DNA from: Pegea sp. RAD2-039
Taxonomy: Eukaryota; Chordata; Thaliacea; Salpida; Salpidae
NCBI GenBank assembly: GCA_034620365.1
Contig: JAQGEQ010000011.1
Location: 930,001 to 994,000 of the forward strand
Length of the DNA: 64,000 nucleotides
Direction: 5' to 3'
The position numbers and the translations under genes are program-made. Every line of letters starts with the position of its first letter. The stretch's first letter is position 1. Under the pieces are notes generated by a model. It ran no database searches, was not told where the DNA came from, and saw only the letters and a list, made by a program, of their open reading frames with translations. Of the stretch, positions 38,301 to 52,687 are shown piece after piece.

Positions 38301-41300
38301 TCCTGCTCCTGTAGAAGTGGAAGTTCCTGCTCCTGTAGAAGTTGAAGCTCCTGCTCCTGTAGAAATTGAAACTCCTGCTCCTGTAGAAGTTGAAACTCCT
38401 GCTCCTGTTGAAGTTGAAACTCCTGCTCCTGTAGAAGTTGAAACTCCTGCTCCTGTAGAAGTTCAGACTCCTGCTCCTGTAGAAGTTGAAGCTCCTGCTC
38501 CTGTAGAAGTTCAGACTCCTGCTCCTGTAGAAGTTGAAACTCCTGCTCCTGTTGAAGTTCAGACTCCTGCTCCTGTAGAAGTTGAAACTCCTGCTCCTGT
38601 AGAAGTTCAGACTCCTGCTCCTGTAGAAGTTGAAGCTCCTGCTCCTGTAGAAGTTCAGACTCCTGCTCCTGTAGAAATTGAAACTCCTGCTCCTGTAGAA
38701 GTTGAAACTCCTGCTCCTGTTGAAGTTGAAACTCCTGCTCCTGTAGAAATTGAAACTCCTGCTCCTGTAGAAGTTGAAACTCCTGCTCCTGTAGAAGTTC
38801 AGACTCCTACTCCTGTAGAAATTGAAGCTCCTGCTCCTGTAGAAATTGAAACTCCTGCTCCTGTAGAAGTTGAAACTCCTGCTCCTGTTGAAGTTGAAAC
38901 TCCTGCTCCTGTAGAAATTGAAACTCCTGCTCCTGTAGAAGTTGAAACTCCTGCTCCTGTTGAAGTTGAAACTCCTGCTCCTGTAGAAATTGAAACTCCT
39001 GCTCCTGTAGAAGTTGAAACTCCTGCTCCTGTAGAAGTTCAGACTCCTGCTCCTGTAGAAATTGAAACTCCTGCTCCTGTAGAAGTTCAGACTCCTGCTC
39101 CTGTAGAAGTTGAAACTCCTGCTCCTGTAGAAGTTCAGACTCCTGCTCCTGTAGAAGTTGAAGCTCCTGCTCCTGTAGAAGTTCAGACTCCTGCTCCTGT
39201 AGAAGTTGAAACTCCTGCTCCTGTTGAAGTTCAGACTCCTGCTCCTGTAGAAGTTGAAACTCCTGCTCCTGTAGAAGTTCAGACTCCTGCTCCTGTAGAA
39301 ATTGAAACTCCTGCTCCTGTAGAAGTTCAGACTCCTGCTCCTGTAGAAATTGAAACTCCTGCTCCTGTAGAAGTTGAAACTCCTGCTCCTGTAGAAGTTC
39401 AGACTCCTGCTCCTGTAGAAATTGAAACTCCTGCTCCTGTAGAAATTGAAACTCCTGCTCCTGTAGAAGTTGAAACTCCTGCTCCTGTAGAAGTTCAGAC
39501 TCCTGCTCCTGTAGAAATTGAAACTCCTGCTCCTGTAGAAATTGAAACTCCTGCTCCTGTAGAAGTTCAGACTCCTGCTCTTGTAGAAGTTGAAACTCCT
39601 GCTCCTGTTGAAGTTGAAACTCCTGCTCCTGTAGAAGTTGAAACTCCTGCTCTTGTAGAAGTTGAAACTCCTGCTCCTGTAGAAGTTCAGACTCCTGCTC
39701 CTGTAGAAATTGAAACTCCTGCTCCTGTAGAAGTTCAGACTCCTGCTCCTGTAGAAATTGAAACTCCTGCTCCTGTAGAAGTTCAGACTCCTGCTCCTGT
39801 AGAAGTTCAGACTCCTGCTCCTGTAGAAGTTGAAACTCCTGCTCCTGTTGAAGTTGAAACTCCTGCTCCTGTAAAAGTTGAAACTCCTGCTCCTGTTGAA
39901 ATTGAAACTCCTGCTCCTGTAAAAGTTGAAACTCCTGCTCCTGTTGAAATTGAAACTCCTACTCCTGTAAAAGTTGAAACTCCTGCTCCTGTAGAAATTG
40001 AAGCTCCTGCTCCTGTAGAAGTTCAGACTCCTGCTCCTGTTGAAGTTGAAACTCCTGCTCCTGTAAAAGTTCAGACTCCTGCTCCAGTCAAAGTGGAAGT
40101 TTCTGCTCCTGTAGAAGTTGAAACTCCTGCTCCTGTAGAAGTTGAAACTCCTGCTCCTATAGAAGTTCAGACTCCTGCTCCTGTAGAAGTTCAGACTCCT
40201 GCTCCAGTCGAAGTGGAAGTTCCCTCTCCTGTACAAGTTGAAACTCCCGCTCCTGTAGAAGTTGAAGCTCCTTCTCCTATAGAAGTTCAGACTCCTGCTC
40301 CTGTAGAAGTTCAGACTCCTGCTCCTGTAGAAGTTCAGACTCCTGCTCCTGTACAAGTTGAAACTCCTGCTCCTGTAGAAGTTGAAACTCCTGCTCCTGT
40401 AGAAATTGAAACTCCTGCTCCTGTTGAAGTTGAAACTCCTGCTCCTGTTGAAGTTGAAACTCCTGCTCCTGTAGAAATTGAAACTCCTGCTTCTGTAGAA
40501 GTTGAAACTCCTGCTCCTGTAGAAGTTGAAGTTCCTGCTCCTGTAGAAGTTCAGACTCCTGCTCCTGTAGAAGTGGAAACTTCTGCTCCTGTAGAAGTTG
40601 AAACTCCTGCTCCTGTTGAAGTTCAGACTCCTGCTCCTGTAGAAGTTGAAACTCCTGCTCCTGTAGAAGTTGAAACTCCTGCTCCTGTAGAAGTTCAGAC
40701 TCCTGCTCCTGTAAAAGTTCAGACTCCTGCTCCTGTAGAAGTTGAAGTTTCTGCTCCTGTAGAAGTTAAAACTTCTGCTGGTGTTGAAATGGAAGATCAA
40801 ACTATTGTGGGTGTTGATAATGAACATCCTGACCAATGTTCAATCAGCGATGCTAACTCTTCTCAAAAAGGTACATACTAATTTTATAACATTCATAGCA
40901 ACGTCAATCTTCCTGAATTATTTTTATAAAATACTTCAAAATTTTCAAATTGTTTTTATCAAATTTCTATTATTTGTTCGCAGCTTCTATTGACGCAGAT
41001 GAAAAGTTGGAAAAAGTAATTTTTTATTGATTTTTGTTGTAGAAATTGTTTTAATTAAAAAATTTTAATTTTTTGCGGTCAATATTTTGTGGCATGATTA
41101 TGCAAACATCCTTACTAACTTAAATTTTTTATATTTTAGTCTTTCACGTCTTTAATTTTTCTAAAAGTGTTTAACCACTAAAAATCAGTTGTTAAATTTT
41201 TTAGTCATGTATTGTTTCTAATTTAATTTAATTATGGCGAGTTTCAAAAGATTATACATGTTACTACGGTATCAAAACGTTTAATGTCTTAAGTTTGAAA

Positions 41301-43276
41301 TTCATTAAAGTAAAATGTGACAGAACTTAATCAATTATGTCATGAAACGAAACAGATGCTTAAAAAAGACCGTGAACCAGTTTTGTGAAAAATATCTGCA
41401 ATATTTGAGTTTAAGTAGTTTTACAAAGATTGCTCAAATTCAATTGTGTATAATGAGATCATATCCAACAATTTTATCGTAATAAAAATATTTAAAATTC
41501 TTCTGCACATTTGATAAAATTGGGTAAAAGTTATTATAAAACGAAAATTTAGAAATTGATAAACGCTTCAGCAGAAATTTTTCAATATTTTTCTTTTGGG
41601 CGTGGCCGATATTGCAGCTCATCTAACTCAACCGAATGATTTGCTGTTGATGATTATTTGACGTCTTGTTTTTTCATCTGTCAAATCATGTTTATACATT
41701 TGAAATTATTTTTATATTCTTACAATTCTTACAATTACTGTTCTTATAAAAATCACTTCGACTAAGTTGAAACACACTTTCAATTTAGTTAAATTGAATT
41801 TAGGCAATAATTTAGATAAATATATATGAGCTTAGTTAAAAAAAGTTACTGTTTAATAAGTATTCTTATGTATTTTGTATTGAAGTGCAGCTTGAAATCT
41901 TTACTCACTCTTTTTTAGTGATTTGCCACAATTGGCATCAGTTACTCACAAAGTATTTCTATTGTTTCATTTCGATATGAAGCTTTTATAAAGATACTTC
42001 TTTAGTTAGCTCTTTTTTACAATTATTTTTAATTTCATCTAGCAGTGGCTTTCAAAATGTCATTTTTAGAAATAACTTGAATGCAATTTAAATAATGATG
42101 TCACTAACAGTCTTAGAAATATTTTAATCGATTTCATCATCTATTCAAAAGACATTGTTGTTGAATTTTTTTCAAATAAGATTTAGCTTCTTATTGTTTA
42201 GTAAAATGATGTTTTGTTTCCAAAAAATTTTTTGAAAGTTTAAACTTATAAGATAACTTTTTTATAGGATTTAATTAAAGTTCATCTTAGGTAAAATTAA
42301 AGAAATTTTAAAAGCAAAATTGTTTTTCTTACTACATTCTTCTACAAAACTATCGAATTCTTCGTCACAGATGAGTGAACAGATGTAATTTCACGCTTGA
42401 ATAAATTTGAGCTTATGTGTTGTATATATGTTCTCATGAGTGCTTCACACAAACCACAAAAATGAAAGCCTGACTACTTTAGAAATATGTCATGAGAAAT
42501 TTTGACATCTCATAATGAAGAATAACATTAGTTCCGTTTTATCTGTAATCTTATTGACTGTTTGAAGGCTTCGTTTACAAAGCTTACTAACTTGATTACA
42601 TCATTTCATAAACGCACTTGAAACTAAAATATCGACTGAAAACTAAAACCAGCTAATAATAAATAAACAGTAAAGATAGTTTTGGTGCATCACCAATTTC
42701 TATGAAAGAACTTCAGTTACTAATGGATGTAAGTGAGCATGATAAGTTCTACTGAAAAGCGAGACCATGGACTCATTATGTTGGTTTATTCTTGTACATT
42801 ATCATTGCATGGTGGTCCAGTTATTATTTACAGATAGTTAAGATTGATTTCTGAAATTAAAAGCACTAATCTGTTTGTTGGCTTTGGAATAAAATTATTT
42901 GAAAATCTAAGAATTTTCTGACAAATAGAAAACGAAATTAAAAAAAAAATAATTCTTTTAATACAAGAAAGCTTCATTTACCCTGTAATTACAGGTTGAT
43001 AATTCAGATGTAAAACGAAATAAAGAAAATATTGAAAGTGAGACTAAGATGGAAAATTCGGTTAATGGTTTTGTGATAAGACTTGCTTCATCAACGAAAG
43101 AAGAGGATCAAGAATCTTTAAAAGATGATGAGTTCTTGTCTGCAAATGAAAATGTTTCTGATGATGAGTTTAAGAATTCTACTTCAACTGATCACTTATT
43201 AGATCCTGAAGCAAAGACCTTAAGTGATACAAAGATAAAGAATAAGTCTGAAAAAAATGAAGGAACTCCTGTTTAA
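35356..43276 (+). CDS. Repeat gene 2: predicted N-myristoylated giant protein with ~169 x 8-residue P/V/E repeats
   Basis: Proposed join(35356..35448, 35980..40870, 40984..41015, 42995..43276) codes 1765 residues with consistent phases. Exon 1 begins MGKALSKNK (Gly2, Ser6: a myristoylation consensus) and, like the neighbour, ends at residue 31 before an intron closing with tttgttgtag. Exon 2 opens with a basic aromatic cluster EKKKKYNLFSIFSKKQKKE (about residues 54-72), an acidic E/K/T stretch, a second cluster SFFQTLKRKVTNKKTKGKK (about 211-229), then about 169 copies of the octapeptide VEVETPAP and variants (VEIETPAP, VEVQTPAP, VEVEAPAP). The basic clusters recall MARCKS and AKAP12 calmodulin/membrane-binding segments. 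The tail (exons 3-4) is non-repetitive and acidic, with KDDEFLSANENVSDDEF. No enzyme domain is seen. Function unknown; a membrane-tethered elongated spacer or scaffold is inferred. Confidence 0.82.
36733..40780 (+). repeat. Coding minisatellite, 24-bp unit, about 169 copies in perfect register
   Basis: Every unit encodes eight residues. The 120-nt line pattern repeats without any shift from 36781 to 40741 (3960 nt = 165 units), so no net length change has been fixed inside the array. Variation is confined to a few sites: gtagaa versus gttgaa, GTT versus ATT, GAA versus CAG, ACT versus GCT or GTT. The antisense strand is also open throughout, a by-product of the unit sequence. Confidence 0.95.
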
Positions 43277-46200
43277 GAGTAAGAGCACAATTGCAATTAG
43301 TGAGGTCTTAAAGATTATTTTGATTTATCAAAATTTACAGAAATAAGTCATTGAACAATTGATTTGCAAATTAAAGTTTTTATATTTAGAAAAATTTTTT
43401 TTTTAATTTCAAATTGCTAGTCATGTCTGTCGGTTAAAGTAAAGATTATTTTTTCTGAAATATTTACATTTCGTCATTTTAAGAAGTACAATACGTCTTT
43501 TGATTGAAAACATCGAATTTTAGAATTTTCTTTTTGCTAAAAATCTTAGAAATGTTTGAAAGAAAGCTCTACAAGTCACGTGACAAACCAAAACCAATTT
43601 TTTTATTCTTATTTTACAATTTTAAACATATTTCTAAATATAAATAGATTTTTACTCATAAATTAAATCTATTTTTTTAATTACAAAAACTTTTCTATAA
43701 AATTATATTTTTTACAGAATGAAACTCTAACAACTACATCAAGTTGACGTAACATTGCAACTAAACAACTCAGTAAAGGCTAACCAGGGTTGATTCAACT
43801 TGTCAAAAAAAAGTTTCAACCAGAAATTGCAATAAGGAGTTATCACATTTTTACATTTTGCTAATTGTTATTTTTCTTTTGCTACATTTGATCAATTCTA
43901 TTTCTTGCCTTATTGTGTGTTTGCTAACTTTGTATTTATTACATTAACAGCTTTTTGTAATTTCAAAATGAAACTCCAGATGGCTGAGAATAATTCATCT
44001 TTAAAACTCCAAATATCTTCTACTGTCTGCTACCTTCTTGTTGTTGCAATCACTTTGACAGTATTTATTTTTTAACTATTAGTATTTTACAAATCAAAGT
44101 GAAGCCTTGTAAATACAATGATTTTCCAATTGTCCTTCTGATTTCGCTTCGTCAGTTTAACAAATATTTCCTCTTTTTCTGTAAATAATAAAATTTTCCT
44201 CAAAATTTGAGGCAAAATTGTTGTTATATTAATCAAATAAACCAGTTGATCATGTTTTGATGTTTAGGAAAAGAACTTTTAAAAGAAAGTATTTAAACTT
44301 TGTTAAAAATGTAAATTTTAGAAATTCTTTAAACTTTCTATCAGGTTTTTGCGCTATAATAAACTTATTAAATCCAAGATAAAATATTTTATGTACAAAC
44401 TCCAATTTCAAGATACTTTGAAAATACCAAAAGTATATAACTAAGATAATAAAATTAAATAAATAAAATAATAAATAAACAAATTGTATTTAATTAAGTG
44501 CAAATATTTGCTAAATTAAATCACAATAAACATTTTGGTTAAATTATTTAACTTTCTAATACTTTTGTATTTATAACTCAAGTCCAACTTAGTTAAAAAA
44601 ATAAAAGCTGATGAATAAGATAGTTTTAGTTTCTCTATCATATTGCAAGTTTAAACGATAATAATTATTTAAATCTTTAATTTGATTTAGATTTGAATAA
44701 TGTGGCTTCATGGTTATGATAGTGAAAAGTGTTATAACGACTAAAACCTTTAATATGACCAAATGAAGTATAATGTTGATTTTCTTACTTTCGTACATGT
44801 TTAAAGTTTCTACTTCGGTTTTTAAATAATTCGGTTTTTAATCCAGTCCATATATTTGTATTATCTGTTTTTTTAGCCATTACTTTTAATAGTTTATCTT
44901 TTCTACTGCTTTTGATTTTTTTATTAATTTAACAAATAAGAAACAACTGATAATTACTTTTATAAAAATAAGGTTTGAAAATATAAGTTTTGAAAACAAA
45001 GAAAATTCTTAAACAAATTGATCAAAAAAATTGACTTTTTTAAATATGTTAAAAAAAACAAAATAGTTTCTTTTATTCTTTATAGATATAAATATCTTAA
45101 GCACAAATCGTTAATAGATTTCACTAAAAAGTATTATTAGTTCTGAAATTACTAAAAGAAAACTTTAGTTGCAAAATATACATTAAATATAAAGTCTCAG
45201 ATTTCTTTAGATTGATTACAAAAAAAAATTTACTTTGCAACAACGTTGCAATGTTTTTTTTTTGAGTATTCAAATAAATAAACATAAAAACAAACTTATT
45301 TTCCAAGAACTTTGAATAACTTTTAGGTATACCAAAAAGTTTGTTTTTTAAAAGTAATTAGTTTTTCTGTTACAAAACTTTCATTCAATATTTTATAAAA
45401 CCGAATTATTAAATAAATAAAATGTACTGCATACTAAGATTTTTGTTAAAATATCATAAAGATTATAAATAGTTGTTGATGGTATTTACATTTTTATATA
45501 CCTCTAAAAAAATACTAGTTGAACAATTCAAAATTTATATGCTTCTTATTTTCATATGTTAAATTAATAAGTTGAATGAAATTAAAACCGTTTTCAGTCA
45601 AGTAATTTCAAAATGTAACTATTGCTTAAACTGAATTTATAAATTTAGAAACTGATTATAAGTAAATCATTAATCTATCTATTCAAATAGTTGGTCATTA
45701 AATTAATAATATAAGTTTTTAATTACGTTATAAATTGCTAGTATTTTATTTACACTTTAAAGTTTGTATACAATTGTAGCTGAATAATAAACTAAAGTAG
45801 TATACTTTATGGCTGTTAATTTAATAACTATACGTGTTGGAAACATTATTTAGGGTTTTAAATGGCATTTTCAAGTTTTATGGACAGTTTCCAAACATGA
45901 TTAAATTTGTAAAAATTTTGGCAGAGTTTTCTGTCTTACTCCAGAAAAAAATTTACTTCCTGAAGTTTAGTTTAATTAAGAAATTACTAAAAGACTTTTC
46001 ATAAATTAAAAAAAAAACACAAATGGAGTTACACATTAAAATTTTAATGTATTTGAATTGAAATGTTAATTTCATATTTGCGAAATATGCTATAGAGATA
46101 AAGCTACTGAATTATCTTTACTTAAAACTTTATGCCGACTTTATATTGTCATATATATAGTATCTTACATGCCCGCCGAAAACTTATCAAGTAAATTAGT

Positions 46201-46299
46201 TGAAAACCGAGTGTAATAATTCAAAGTAAAAGAATTATAGCTAGATAATATCATGTGAAATATTTTACAAGTAGATAAATTGTTTTGTTTTTAACCACA
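43277..46299. other. AT-rich intergenic stretch, no gene seen
   Basis: 3' flank of repeat gene 2 followed by very AT-rich DNA. Short ORFs here are compositionally biased and not splice-bounded. Confidence 0.4.
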
Positions 46300-46355
46300 T
46301 ATCTGAAGCACATCCAGCATACTCGGCCGAAACGGGCTACTTTATTATTATCGTA
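46300..46355 (+). repeat. SINE 3' end fragment
   Basis: The stretch ending CTCGGCCGAAACGGGCTAC followed by tttattattatcg matches the 3' end of the SINE copy at 54200-54560 (TTTCGGCCGAAGCAGGCC followed by an A/T-rich tail) and of the copy at 10600-10730. Upstream similarity is too weak to trace. Confidence 0.4.
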
Positions 46356-48339
46356 GATAGATAGACTAGTACTTAGAACTACCAAATAGAATTAAAATGA
46401 TTTAAAATAAGTGAGTTTGGCACTGCTTTGAAGTCATTTCGTTAAGAATTAAATAACAGATTTCAAAAGATCGCTGCTCCATTAGGAATTACTTAACAAA
46501 TGTGAAACTTAGTGCTTACCTTTAAGCTAATTCCAAACTTAATTTCTTTGAAACAATATGATGATAAGAAATTTTTAAATAAAAAATGATTTTACTTGGT
46601 TTTAAATCCCTAATTACTTAAAAAGGTATATGTATAATCGATTACTAAAATAACAAATATTCGTTAGTTATCAAGATTTTGACGCGTTTAAAAATGATTT
46701 CAGAAAACCTTCTACATTAAATGATACTTTTTAATTATCTGTTAACGTCCAATCGTAGAGGGCAAAGTCCTGGTTTAATTTAGTACCAGGAAAAGAAATT
46801 AAATCTTTGTTGCTGTAAGACTAGATAAAAAAAGCTAGAAAGTTGTCAAAGCTAATGTTGGAGACAACAAACATTAGTGTACGGTTACAACTAATGCACA
46901 CAACTCAAGTATCAACTATAAACTAAAAGAATATGGTGAATCAAAATATTGCCAAAGTGTCATTTATTCATTACATACATCATTTCTTGTATTAAATTTA
47001 CATATTAAATATAATTTAATCATTTTACAAGAAGAAATTTAAAAAAAGTTGAAACTACAAGTCATTGATAATTTATCGATTTGTTTTCTTTTTTTTCTTT
47101 TTCTAAAGTTTTTTTATGAAGAATAATTGTTTTACTGATGCATACAAATTTCAGTTTTTTGATTAAAAACAAACAAATTATCCAAAGTATAATCTTGCCA
47201 TTGCATTTAGATAACATTCTTCATGAAAAAATTATTTTTGTTCACTATCAGCACTAATATGTTCTCTCAAATTTTTCAATAAATTATTTAATCTATAAAA
47301 TTTTTGAAAAATAACTTTTTGAACAAAATTGATTTGAGTTATTTATGTTTACAATTTATATCCACTAGGTGAAAATACCATTAAAACATATCTTACAATT
47401 TAAAACGTTTTTTTTTTGAATTTTGGAAAATCAGTTATATTTAGGTAACCATGAAAATTCAGGATATGTATTTAACGGTCAATTTTTAATTACTAAGCAA
47501 GTCTTCGACTTCATGCTTTACAGCAATAGTTTAATTTTATAAACTAATACTTGAAGTAGAAGTTAAGATAATTGTTTTTTATATACATAAGTATATGTAT
47601 ACTTTGTATACTGAAGAAAAAATCTTTTTTATTTATTATTTGTTCATCCAACTTTTTCAAGTTAGTTTATTTTTTAAGTTATTTAATGTAAATATAGATT
47701 AATGACAAAATATAAGTTTGACTAAAAAAGTTTGTTTATCAAATTTTTTATAATAAATTAATCCAATAATCGATTTAATTTCGATATATTTTGTTTTTTA
47801 ATAAGCATAAAAAAGTCACCAGTAAATTTTTCTCTATGTATATTGATTCATTTGCTTATTATCATTATTATATAAAATTTTTAGGCAATGTTTTGTTTAA
47901 TTGTTTGTATATTGTATTTATACTTTAGTCATAAACTTGCCTGCCAAAAAGATAAAGATTCCATCTCTATACCCTTCTTTATGTCGCTCTTTCTTTGTGT
48001 ATCCTTTGTATATCAGATACTCTGTATTTGAACCTCTAAGCACTGCCATTATATATCCCAAACCACTTTTATTATTCATTACTATTATTTGAATAAAAAA
48101 TGTTGTCTATAGATAATAACGAACTCTTTATAAGCTAAAGTTACACTTTATAAGTTTTATAACTTCTTACCTAGAGCAAGTTTGTTTTATAAAAGAAAAA
48201 TCAATACTTGGTGTAGATTGAATTGACATAATTGATTTTATTTATTTAACAACATGAATTTTTATATTTCTTAATCTGTAGATTTTTGATTAATCTATAA
48301 TAGCTAACATTTTTATAAGATTTAACTTATAAGCTGCAA
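46356..48339. other. AT-rich intergenic stretch upstream of CEP78
   Basis: No coding or RNA feature supported. An acceptor-like aacttataag ends at 48333, six bases before the CEP78 ATG. Confidence 0.4.
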
Positions 48340-49956
48340 ATGTCACTGGACAATATCTTAAAGAGATATTGTGAAAGAGAGGATTTTATCAGCTCTTACA
48401 AAAATCTTTGTACTCTTCAAGATTCTATCCCAATCATATTAAAGAAATCAAATCTCAATAATGATCGACTTGAACTCAATTCTGACAAAATCCGTCTGTT
48501 TAATTGGCCGCCACTGCTCAATGCTATTAAATTTGATCAAAGTCTACTTCAAATTTCTATTTTCAGTTTACATAAACATTATTTAAAAAAGAAAAGAAGA
48601 CCACAATGTTTCAAACTCAGTACACCTCCTATTGTCACTAATGATATAACCAGACGTCTGGCTATTTCTTTGAAAAGTTGTTTGCAGGACTCTTCTAAAC
48701 TACAAAAACTTGAACTTCAAGGCATCCCATTTGCTCAAAAAGATATCATTACTATTTCAAGAGGACTTATAAAAAACAAATCACTCATTCATCTCTCTAT
48801 TGATTACTGTTCGATATCAAAAGTTGCTTTGAAAACTTTATGTGAAAGTTTGAAACAGCATCCTACACTGACCAGCATCAGTTTGAATGGATGTACTCTT
48901 TCATGTATCACAGCTGCCGTCCAGTTGCTACGTCATCAGTCTCTGCAACATCACACTGAACGTTGGGCTGAAAGTCTTCGTTATCGAGATCCTGATCCAC
49001 TCTCTGCCAAAGGCATCAGAAGGATCAGTTTAAATGATAATCCTGCTATTGGAGATGATGCAGCTTTTCAACTCAGTGAAATTTTGCAGCAAGATCTTTG
49101 GATTAAAGCAATTGATCTTCAAAGATGTGGATTATCAAACAGTGGTGCTAATTTGTTGCTAAAATCTTTAGAATCAAACCATTCTTTAGTGGTACTTGAC
49201 ATCAGGAACAATTCTGCTGTAAGTGAAGTTAACGTTCGAAGAGTTTTGGCGAGTGTTCTTCTCAATTCGAAGCCAGCAGATGAAGATCTCTTCCCCTGGA
49301 TTAAGCATCGGTACCCTAAAATAGAACATTGTAGTAGTAGAAGGAAAAGATCAAGTATCTTTTTTCCATCAAACAGATTTAATCACAATTCAGATGTTGC
49401 TGCAAAAAACAAAAATGATCAAATAAAGTCTGAAGAAAAAAAGAAGAGTAGAATCCCAGTGAGCAGTAAAGATAACCGCATTCTTTTTCTTGAACAAGAA
49501 GTTGAAGAGTTTAAAAAGAGGTTGAAACTTGCGGAGGATATGCAGAAATCTCTTAAAGAGATGGTGATAAACTTGGAATCAGAGAACTCTAATTTAAAAA
49601 TAGAGTTGAAAGAAAAAGAAAAAAATTTGAGTCTAAAGTTGAATATTGATAACAGTAATCTGCTTGAAAATGTGGAACAATCTTTTAACAAATTTCATGA
49701 ATTTTTGGACAGATTACATGATGTAGGTATCGATTCTGCTATATTTCAAAGCTCAATAGGAACAGGCAATCTTGCAAACATCTCTCCAATTCCTGACAAT
49801 GGTGATGGAATTGAAAAGAAGCTTAATAATGAGAAAAATATTTCCCATTTTAATGAGCTGATTGTACTTAACAACATAGATGCAAAAGATCAGAGCAAAA
49901 ATAATAAAGATGATAACAGTCAAGATCAAGATTTATCTAAAAAATCATCTTGTTAA
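48340..49956 (+). CDS. CEP78: CEP78 centrosomal leucine-rich repeat protein, single exon
   Basis: CEP78 is a centriole/basal-body protein that in vertebrates recruits the ubiquitin ligase EDD-DYRK2-VPRBP, limits CP110 and is needed for photoreceptor and sperm cilia. The 538-residue ORF (human about 690) matches CEP78 along its length: FISSYKNLCTLQDSIP near the start, FNWPPLL, the LRR array (about residues 100-300) with LQKLELQGI, SLIHLSIDYC and TSISLNGC, then the very diagnostic RWAESLRYRDPD, ISLNDNPAIGDD, DLWIKAIDLQRCGLSNSGA and SLVVLDIRNN. The C-terminal part has a basic segment, a coiled coil (about 370-435) and the conserved ENVEQSFNKFHEFLDRLHDV block. The human linker between LRRs and coiled coil is shortened. 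No intron interrupts it, unlike its neighbours. Polyadenylation signal gaataaaag near 50309. Confidence 0.94.
   Translation: MSLDNILKRYCEREDFISSYKNLCTLQDSIPIILKKSNLNNDRLELNSDKIRLFNWPPLLNAIKFDQSLLQISIFSLHKHYLKKKRRPQCFKLSTPPIVTNDITRRLAISLKSCLQDSSKLQKLELQGIPFAQKDIITISRGLIKNKSLIHLSIDYCSISKVALKTLCESLKQHPTLTSISLNGCTLSCITAAVQLLRHQSLQHHTERWAESLRYRDPDPLSAKGIRRISLNDNPAIGDDAAFQLSEILQQDLWIKAIDLQRCGLSNSGANLLLKSLESNHSLVVLDIRNNSAVSEVNVRRVLASVLLNSKPADEDLFPWIKHRYPKIEHCSSRRKRSSIFFPSNRFNHNSDVAAKNKNDQIKSEEKKKSRIPVSSKDNRILFLEQEVEEFKKRLKLAEDMQKSLKEMVINLESENSNLKIELKEKEKNLSLKLNIDNSNLLENVEQSFNKFHEFLDRLHDVGIDSAIFQSSIGTGNLANISPIPDNGDGIEKKLNNEKNISHFNELIVLNNIDAKDQSKNNKDDNSQDQDLSKKSSC

Positions 49957-52687
<2,731 letters not shown>

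Noticed and set aside
36733-40780. CRISPR-like array from the regular 24-bp repeats
   Set aside because: There are no distinct spacers; the repeats are contiguous and coding in a eukaryotic gene.
36673-40836. 4.2-kb open frame on the minus strand opposite repeat gene 2 (SRSFNFYR-type repeats)
   Set aside because: Its octapeptide period is the reverse complement of the sense 24-bp unit, which happens to contain no antisense stop. The sense frame has the splice signals, the MG exon and the non-repetitive ends.
42672-42730. Extra exon in the long intron of repeat gene 2 (SFGASPISMKELQLLMD before gtaagt)
   Set aside because: The only usable acceptor gives a reading phase that clashes with the upstream exon (immediate stop). 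It could be a cassette exon in another isoform, but the sequence does not support it.
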